Shown: one piece after another, positions 16,880-22,247 of the stretch | How the letters are laid out: each line of letters opens with the position of its first letter | Numbering within the stretch: position 1 is the first letter of the stretch | Assembly: GCA_964648365.1 (NCBI GenBank) | Contig: CAZYLK010000092.1 | Coordinates: forward strand, 1 to 22,247 | Direction of reading: 5' to 3' | Length of the DNA stretch: 22,247 nt | DNA from: SURF-32 sp964648365 | Lineage (GTDB): Bacteria; Planctomycetota; Phycisphaerae; UBA1845 | Position numbers and translations under genes: made by a program | The notes under the pieces: generated by a model | What the model saw: only the letters and a program-made list of their open reading frames with translations | What the model was told of the DNA's origin: nothing | Databases searched by the model: none

Positions 16880-17113
16880 TCAAGGCGCCGGTCGTGCGGC
16901 CGATTCATCCGTCGTCTGGTCTGGTTCGAAGACGGCGAAAGCGCCGGCGACGATGCCGTCCGCCAGCGCCTCGAAGCCGGATCGAAACGACGACGCCGAG
17001 GCTGCGCGGAACTCGTCCGCGTATTCGGAGCATCCGCCGCTGCCAAGCGCGGCTGCACACAGTGCAGCGATGACGGTGCAGCGGCCACGACGGCTGAGGT
17101 GAAATCGGTTCAT
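16880..17113 (-). CDS. Small lipoprotein (77 residues)
   Basis: The ATG at 17113 has AGGGGA 6 bases upstream; a longer frame from 17200 lacks support. The N-terminus MNRFHLSRRGRC, a hydrophobic stretch and lipobox GSGGC give a lipidated Cys28. The mature 50 residues (SEYADEFRAASASSFRSGFE, then ALADGIVAGAFAVFEPDQ) form one amphipathic helix and an Ala/Gly-rich segment. The tail is acidic and probably disordered. I recognise no function. It lies 245 bases downstream of the permease gene on the same strand, and no terminator is obvious between them. Confidence 0.75.
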   Translation of the reverse strand: MNRFHLSRRGRCTVIAALCAAALGSGGCSEYADEFRAASASSFRSGFEALADGIVAGAFAVFEPDQTTDESAARPAP

Positions 17114-17358
17114 GGTTATCCCCTGAAAGCGTGCGGCAGCAGACGGTGGGGCGCGATGACGCCCATCGAATCGTGTGCGACTGCCGGCCGCGCGATCCAA
17201 TCTTCAAGAGCCGGCCCTGGCGGGCGTCCTTGCCGCCTCGGCCGGGCTCGTTCGCGCGGGAATCCGTCCCCGCGACGGCGATCAACTGATCCGGGTATCG
17301 GACGGGCAGTCCGCCGGATTCCAGCGCGATTTCGACGTGAGCGGGAGGACCGACCGGC

Positions 17359-18237
17359 CTATTCGAAGGGCAGCGCAAAAGCTGCGTCGGCCGAGGGCCC
17401 GGCGTCGGCGGGGCGGGGGACGTCGCGCAGAGCGGACCAGGTGAGTCTGACGGCCACGAAGAGCATCAACAGGAAGAAGGCAACCTGAACCAGGCGGCGG
17501 TGCAGGCGGTGGGTCAGGCGGCTGCCGATGGAAGCGCCGACGATTGCCGTCGGGATCAGGACACCAGCGAGCATGAGCGAGGTCGACAGGTTGCGGCCGT
17601 GGTATGTAACGAGCGTGTAGTTCTTCACGATCGCGCCGATGAAGCTGGTGGCGATGATGAGCGTTGCCGAGTTGGCGATGGCCTGTCGGATCGGTACCTG
17701 GAGGAAGCGGCGCTGCAACGGCACGGCCAGCACGCCGCCGCCGACGCCGAGCAGCCCGGCGGTCAGACCGGTCGGCACGGCCACCGCGGCCGCAAAGCCC
17801 CACGAGGGCTGGATGTGAGCCTCGCCGGCTGCCCCCGGCGCCGACTTCCGCACCAGGCGATACAGATCGTACGCCGCGATGAAGAGCAGGAAGAGGCCGA
17901 ACAGGAAGCGCAGCCGCGCTTCACCCGCGCCATGGAAGGCCGGATGCTCGCTGATCGTCACGCCGACCACGACGCAGATCATCGCGATCGGCAGCAGGCG
18001 GCGGATCAGCGGACCGTTGATGGCGCCGGCTTTGTAATGCTGGATTGCTGACGGGACGACCACGAAGAAGTTCACGATCATCGCCGAGGCCTGGTAGAGG
18101 TGCTGGTCCGGTTTCAGCATCTCGGTCATGGCGGGGATCATGATGATACTGCCGCCGATGCCGAGCAGGCCGCCGGTGAAGCCCGCGAAGAAGCCGGTTA
18201 CGACGAGCAGCAGGATGAGAACGACGGTGTCATCCAC
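17359..18237 (-). CDS. TSUP-family (TauE/SafE-like) membrane permease
   Basis: The 292-residue product is strongly hydrophobic with about eight transmembrane helices. Two halves each carry the glycine-rich family motif: FFAGFTGGLLGIGGSIIMIP (residues 15-35) and LTAGLLGVGGGVLAVPL in the second half. This is the inverted repeat of the sulfite/anion exporter family, formerly DUF81. Members export sulfite, sulfoacetate or other organosulfur anions. The substrate here cannot be read from the sequence. The start is a GTG at 18237 and the ribosome site is weak. It is on the same strand as purM, 170 bases downstream, and is probably separately expressed. Confidence 0.9.
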   Translation of the reverse strand: MDDTVVLILLLVVTGFFAGFTGGLLGIGGSIIMIPAMTEMLKPDQHLYQASAMIVNFFVVVPSAIQHYKAGAINGPLIRRLLPIAMICVVVGVTISEHPAFHGAGEARLRFLFGLFLLFIAAYDLYRLVRKSAPGAAGEAHIQPSWGFAAAVAVPTGLTAGLLGVGGGVLAVPLQRRFLQVPIRQAIANSATLIIATSFIGAIVKNYTLVTYHGRNLSTSLMLAGVLIPTAIVGASIGSRLTHRLHRRLVQVAFFLLMLFVAVRLTWSALRDVPRPADAGPSADAAFALPFE

Positions 18238-18407
18238 GGTGGAGCATCGAAACGCGAGTGGTGTGCGTGACGCGCGAGGACCGTCTCACCGTGAGGCGCC
18301 GTCGCACGCGGGAGCGACAAACTGACGGGAGCGTCGTGATCGGACCCTCCTCTCTGAATGCAGGTTGAGCGGAACTCGGGCGGCGACGGCTCACGGAGCC
18401 GGGACCG

Positions 18408-19469
18408 TCACTTCAGGATCACCCGCGCCGCGCCCTTCTGTATCTCGCCGATCAGGATGGGGTCTTCTCCCTCGGCGCGCAGCGCGTTCATCACGCCATC
18501 GGTGAAGCGGGACCGGACAACGAAGACGAAGCCCAGCCCCATATTGAACACCTTGAACATCTCGGCTCGTGTCGTTCCCATCCGGCGCACGATATCAAAC
18601 ACGGGCGGCGGCCGCCACGCCGCCTTACGGATGACGGCGTTGCACGTGGGCGGCAGGATGCGGCTGACGTTTTCGCGCAAGCCGCCGCCGGTGATGTGCG
18701 CCATGCCGGTGACAGCCGTGGTCTTCGGGTAGGCGCGGGCGACGGCTGCGGCGGCATTCACGTAGATGCGCGTCGGTTTCAGCAGGGCCGCGCCCAGCGG
18801 GCCGCCGAGTTCGTCAACGTGCTCGTCGAGCGATGCACGGCTCCGCTCCAGCAGTTTGCGAACCAGGGTATAGCCGTTGCTGTGCAGGCCGCTGGACGGG
18901 AGCGCGACGATCTGATCGCCGGGCTTGATCTTCATGCCGTCGATGACGCGATCGAGTTCGACGACGCCGACGGAGAAGCCGGCCAGATCGAGATCGCCCG
19001 AGCGATAGACGTCCGGCATCTCGGCCGTCTCCCCGCCGAGCAGCGCGCAGCCCGCCTCGCGGCACCCTGCGGCGATGCCCTCGATGACCGTTGCCAGATC
19101 GCTCGGATTCAGCGCGTTGACGCCCAGGTAGTCCAGGAAGAAGAGCGGCTCGCCGCCGCACGTGATCAGGTCGTTGACGTTCATTGCGACCAGGTCGATG
19201 CCGATGGTGTTCAGCGTACCGGCCTGAATCGCCAGCAGGATCTTCGTTCCGACGCCGTCGGCGCAGGCGATCAGCACCGGCTTTCGATAGTTGCGGCGGA
19301 AGAGTTGCTCGTCGTAGTCGAGCCGGAACAGCCCCGCGAAGGCATTGTCGCGGTTCATCACCCGCGGGCCGAATGTCGACAGCATGGAAGAGCGGATCGC
19401 GCCGACCCAGCGGGTGTTGGCGGAAATATCGACGCCCGCCTCTTTGTACGTTACCGGAGAACTGGCCAT
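18408..19469 (-). CDS. purM: Phosphoribosylformylglycinamidine cyclo-ligase (AIR synthetase)
   Basis: PurM converts FGAM plus ATP to aminoimidazole ribotide, step five of cytosolic purine synthesis. The ATG at 19469 has GGAAGG 6 bases upstream and gives the usual family length (353 residues, starting MASSPVTYKEAGVD); the longer open frame to 19565 is not needed. Family motifs are intact: ADGVGTK (about 70-76), NDLITCGGEPLFFLDYLG, GGETAEMPDVY, LPSSGLHSNGYTLVRKLL and HITGGGLRENVSRILP, ending at EIQKGAARVILK. It lies 113 bases downstream of purF on the same strand and could be co-transcribed. Confidence 0.97.
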   Translation of the reverse strand: MASSPVTYKEAGVDISANTRWVGAIRSSMLSTFGPRVMNRDNAFAGLFRLDYDEQLFRRNYRKPVLIACADGVGTKILLAIQAGTLNTIGIDLVAMNVNDLITCGGEPLFFLDYLGVNALNPSDLATVIEGIAAGCREAGCALLGGETAEMPDVYRSGDLDLAGFSVGVVELDRVIDGMKIKPGDQIVALPSSGLHSNGYTLVRKLLERSRASLDEHVDELGGPLGAALLKPTRIYVNAAAAVARAYPKTTAVTGMAHITGGGLRENVSRILPPTCNAVIRKAAWRPPPVFDIVRRMGTTRAEMFKVFNMGLGFVFVVRSRFTDGVMNALRAEGEDPILIGEIQKGAARVILK

Positions 19470-19582
19470 CCGTTGCCTTCCAGATCGTTGCGGAGCGCTT
19501 CGCCGCGGTCGCCGGACCGCTCGTTCCTGATGCGCGGACGCCCCCGCGCTCCCTCTCGCTTGCACGATTCCGCGCCGGTCGA

Positions 19583-21076
19583 TCAGTGTCGTGCTGCCAT
19601 GTCCTGCACCGCGGCGGCGCCGTTGTCGGCCGGGTCTGCGACATCATCCACGTTGTCATCGCCGAACATGCGCAACTGGCGGCGTTCCAGCGCGAACTTG
19701 TCCACCGGCTCCGTGACGTCGATCGGATAGCGGCCTGAGAAGCATGCCGTGCAATGGTCCTCGGCCGGCATTTTCACGGATGCCAACATGCCTTCCAGCG
19801 ACAGATACGCGAGCGAGTCCACCTCCAGAAAATCGCGAACCTCCTCCACGGTGCGCTGGTACGCGACGAGTTGCTTCTGCTCAGGGAAGTCGATGCCGAA
19901 ATAGCAGCCGTGACGGATCGGCGGGCTGGCGACGCGCAGGTGTATTTCCTTCGCGCCGGCCGCGCGCAGGGCGCTGATCTTGCCCCGTGTCGTCGTTCCG
20001 CGGACCACCGAGTCCTCAACCACGACCAGCCGCTTACCCGCGACGGCGTCGCCGATGACGTTGAGTTTCATCTTGACCGCGGTATCGCGCTGGGACTGGG
20101 TCGGCATGATGAACGACCGGCCGGCGTAGTGGCTGGTGGTGAAGGCGCGGCCGTAAGGCAGGCCGCTCTCCCGGCTGAAGCCGATGGCGGCGCACTGGGC
20201 ACACGTCGGGATCGGCACGACCAGATCGCCGTCGGCCGGCGATTCCTGAGCAAGCCGCGCCCCCATCGCCACGCGCACCAGATGCACGTTTTCGCCAAAG
20301 ACGCGGCTCGATGGGTCCGCGAAGTAGATCTGCTCAAAAATGCACGCGGCCTTGTGCGGCAGGTCGCCGCCGAAGCGCCGGCTGGTGACGCCGTCCTCGC
20401 GAATCGTGACGATCTCGCCCGGCTCCACGTCGCGGTCGTATTCGGCGCCGACCAGATCAAAGGCGTTCGTCTCGGAGGCGACGACCACCGCGTCGCCCAG
20501 GCGGCCCAGGCTCAGCGGCCGAAACCCCAGCGGATCACGCACGGCGACCATGCGGTCGGGGAAGAGCAGCAGCAGCGAATAAGCGCCCTGCAGGTGGTTC
20601 AACACGTGGACGAGCGGGTGCTGCCGTGACTGATGGGCCGGCTTGGCCAGGAGGTGGATAATCACCTCCGTGTCGTTGGTGGTCTGAAAAATGTGGCCGA
20701 AGTCCTCGTACTGGCGTCGCAGCAGGGCGGCATTGATGAGGTTGCCGTTGTGGGCGATGGCCACCGGGCCGGCCGCGTAGCTGAACAGCAGCGGCTGCAC
20801 GTTGGCGTCGCTGCACGAGCCGGTCGTCGAGTAGCGGACGTGGCCGATCGCCGTGCGCCCGCGGATTTCCCGCAGATCCTGCCGCGTGAAGACGTCTTTG
20901 ACCAGGCCCAGCCCGGCACGCTTCTGCAAGTCCACACCGTTGCTGGAGACGATGCCGGCGGATTCCTGTCCGCGGTGCTGCAGGGCATGCAGCCCGAGGT
21001 GGGTGCAGAAAACGGCATCGTCGTGGCCGAATATACCGAAGAGGCCGCAATGATGTTTGACCGAACGCTGTTGCAC
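19583..21076 (-). CDS. purF: Amidophosphoribosyltransferase
   Basis: PurF makes 5-phosphoribosylamine from PRPP and glutamine, the committed step of purine synthesis. The start is a GTG at 21076. A 9-residue propeptide (MQQRSVKHH) precedes the nucleophile Cys10 of the class II glutaminase domain (CGLFGIFG), as in Bacillus-type enzymes. Other landmarks are HRGQESAGI, GHVRYSTTGS, AIAHNGNL and, at about residues 350-362, the PRPP loop VVVEDSVVRGTTT. The cysteines expected for the Fe-S cluster of this class are visible (ACIFEQIYF, IRHGCYFGIDF, HCTACFSGRYP). The last 30 residues form an unusual acidic tail. A promoter lies at 21155-21183. Confidence 0.97.
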   Translation of the reverse strand: MQQRSVKHHCGLFGIFGHDDAVFCTHLGLHALQHRGQESAGIVSSNGVDLQKRAGLGLVKDVFTRQDLREIRGRTAIGHVRYSTTGSCSDANVQPLLFSYAAGPVAIAHNGNLINAALLRRQYEDFGHIFQTTNDTEVIIHLLAKPAHQSRQHPLVHVLNHLQGAYSLLLLFPDRMVAVRDPLGFRPLSLGRLGDAVVVASETNAFDLVGAEYDRDVEPGEIVTIREDGVTSRRFGGDLPHKAACIFEQIYFADPSSRVFGENVHLVRVAMGARLAQESPADGDLVVPIPTCAQCAAIGFSRESGLPYGRAFTTSHYAGRSFIMPTQSQRDTAVKMKLNVIGDAVAGKRLVVVEDSVVRGTTTRGKISALRAAGAKEIHLRVASPPIRHGCYFGIDFPEQKQLVAYQRTVEEVRDFLEVDSLAYLSLEGMLASVKMPAEDHCTACFSGRYPIDVTEPVDKFALERRQLRMFGDDNVDDVADPADNGAAAVQDMAARH

Positions 21077-21154
21077 GGAAATCTCGGGGCGCCGGGGACC
21101 GGACGTGCTCCGACCCGGGCATCGGCAGACAGGCGGACCACATCCGACCTTGGG

Positions 21155-21183
21155 AGTCTAGAGACGCCCGGATCGCAGGTCAA
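21155..21183 (-). promoter_or_regulatory. Sigma70-like promoter for purF-purM
   Basis: On the minus strand TTGACC (21183-21178), a 17-base spacer and TAGACT (21160-21155), ending 78 bases before the purF GTG. The -35 box overlaps the stop codon of the VanZ-like gene. I see no obvious PurR-type operator. Confidence 0.6.
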
Positions 21184-22247
21184 TCAGCGATGCGAATTGC
21201 GACGGGCGCGCCGCGCGGTTCGGCCGGCGCGACGCCTGCTGATGCGGCCGACAGCGTCGCCGACAGCCCCAGGTTCAGCCGCCGTCCCAGCCAGGCCAGC
21301 AACAGTCCGGTCATCAGGGCCAGCACCGGTTGGGTCAGATCGGCGGTCTTGCCGGCGACGGTAAGCTGAGCGAGTTCGGTCGCGAGGCTGAGTCCGACGG
21401 ACAGCGCGATCGCGACCGTCCAGGCGCGGACGGAGGGCCAATGCGCGAACCACAGTCTAATTGCGCAGGAGATTGCGGCGAACACGAGGACGGCGTTGGC
21501 GCCCTCCAGCGCCGCATGGCTGAGGGACGTTCGCCAGAGCGTCTCAAACGGGATTGCCGAGAGCCGGTTCTGTCCCTCGGCCGCGGCGAAGAAGGCGAAC
21601 GAGCCGGTCGATTCGATGATCCAGTCCGTCCCCACGATCATGCCGAGCGCCACGAAGGCCATCCGGGGCGACGGTATCGGCGAGATTCGCAGGCCGCCGC
21701 CCGCCGCCGCACCCGCCAGAGCCGCAACGGTGCGAACCGCCAGTTCCGACAACGCAAACACGTGGTGGGCACACAGGAGTTGCACCGCGGTGAGGACACA
21801 GGCGACGACGACGCCGTGCTTGGCCGCCGAGAAGAACGCATCCCCGTGCGGCCAGTCCTGCCGCCGCCGCGCGACGGCGACGCAGTACCCGATCACCGCG
21901 AACCAGGCGGCGTCTGCGCCTTCGTGGATCAACGCGCCGGCCCACCCCGCGTTCAGCCGCGGGACGAGCGACCAGTCCGCACGCAGAAACGCCTCATGGA
22001 GCTGCGCCGTCGAGCGGACGAAATCGAACGGGAGAATCCCGATGAGCAACACGGCACAGGAGAGGATGACCGCTGCCGCCATCAGGGGTCGGCGGACCCA
22101 CTCACGGCGGAAGCACTGCTGCACGGCGCGCGCACCGGCGACAACCGCGGGCCAGGCGAGCGCCCCCGCGGCCGCCCCAAGCGTGTTCAAGGCGACGTCC
22201 AGCCAGGAAGCTACCCGCTCCGGGATGGCCGTCTGAACCCACTCGAC
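21180..22247 (-). CDS. VanZ-like membrane protein, 5' partial
   Basis: The frame is open to the window end: bases 22247-22191 encode VEWVQTAIPERVASWLDVAL, leading into NTLGAAAGALAW. That reproduces the VanZ core (E-xxQ-xxxPxR-xxxxDVxxNTxGxxxG), so the TTG at 22190 is internal and the start lies outside. The 355 visible residues have several transmembrane helices. A second, weaker copy of the motif lies near the C-terminus (LATELAQLTVAGKTADLTQP then GLLLAWLG). VanZ itself gives low-level teicoplanin resistance, but most relatives are uncharacterised envelope proteins, so no resistance role is implied. The stop is 103 bases upstream of purF. Confidence 0.85.
   Translation of the reverse strand, partial: VEWVQTAIPERVASWLDVALNTLGAAAGALAWPAVVAGARAVQQCFRREWVRRPLMAAAVILSCAVLLIGILPFDFVRSTAQLHEAFLRADWSLVPRLNAGWAGALIHEGADAAWFAVIGYCVAVARRRQDWPHGDAFFSAAKHGVVVACVLTAVQLLCAHHVFALSELAVRTVAALAGAAAGGGLRISPIPSPRMAFVALGMIVGTDWIIESTGSFAFFAAAEGQNRLSAIPFETLWRTSLSHAALEGANAVLVFAAISCAIRLWFAHWPSVRAWTVAIALSVGLSLATELAQLTVAGKTADLTQPVLALMTGLLLAWLGRRLNLGLSATLSAASAGVAPAEPRGAPVAIRIAD

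Noticed and set aside
16408..17088. 226-codon minus-strand frame in the gap and across the small lipoprotein gene
   Set aside because: Arg/Ser/Pro-rich without a domain, and it overlaps the better supported lipoprotein gene in another frame.

Overview
The window is GC-rich and looks like a chromosome segment of a planctomycete (Planctomycetota, perhaps a Phycisphaerae relative). The reasons are giant proteins built from tandem secretin N-domains, exported beta-helix and thrombospondin-type-3 proteins, many small lipoproteins, and short dispersed intergenic palindromes. This placement is inference; no rRNA is present to confirm it.

Left part (1-9417, + strand): an apparent operon for an outsized outer-membrane secretin apparatus. 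The first gene is cut by the window start. Its visible 1321 residues are at least 16 consecutive secretin-N/NolW-like domains and no secretin barrel. The second gene has an N-terminal membrane anchor or signal, a long charged low-complexity linker, ten more N-domains and then the secretin (GspD/PilQ-type) barrel. An in-frame TAA at 7870-7872 splits it into two open frames. Just upstream of that stop lies a 29-base stretch (7819-7847) matching the Illumina P5 oligo at 28 positions, so the break is probably an assembly artefact. A small lipoprotein follows and is a candidate accessory or pilotin-like protein.

Middle part (9418-16180): tRNA-Arg(ACG) on the minus strand; a 21-bp minisatellite; a minus-strand membrane zinc-ribbon protein; a secreted right-handed beta-helix protein; a large secreted TSP3-repeat protein; a strong bidirectional terminator; a convergent secreted protein that shares an ~80-residue C-terminal module with the beta-helix protein; and tRNA-Leu(CAG) on the plus strand.

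Right part (16181-22247): about 700 bases without a recognisable gene but with a good terminator hairpin, then a minus-strand series: a small lipoprotein, a TSUP/TauE-like permease, purM, purF (with a good sigma70-type promoter) and a VanZ-like membrane protein whose start lies beyond the right end. purF and purM catalyse the first and fifth steps of de novo purine synthesis.

The most unusual content is the pair of giant N-domain proteins. The loops inside the N-domains of the first are Arg/Gly/Gln-rich, while those of the second are strongly acidic. This suggests, as inference, a co-assembled stacked-ring conduit across a large periplasm.
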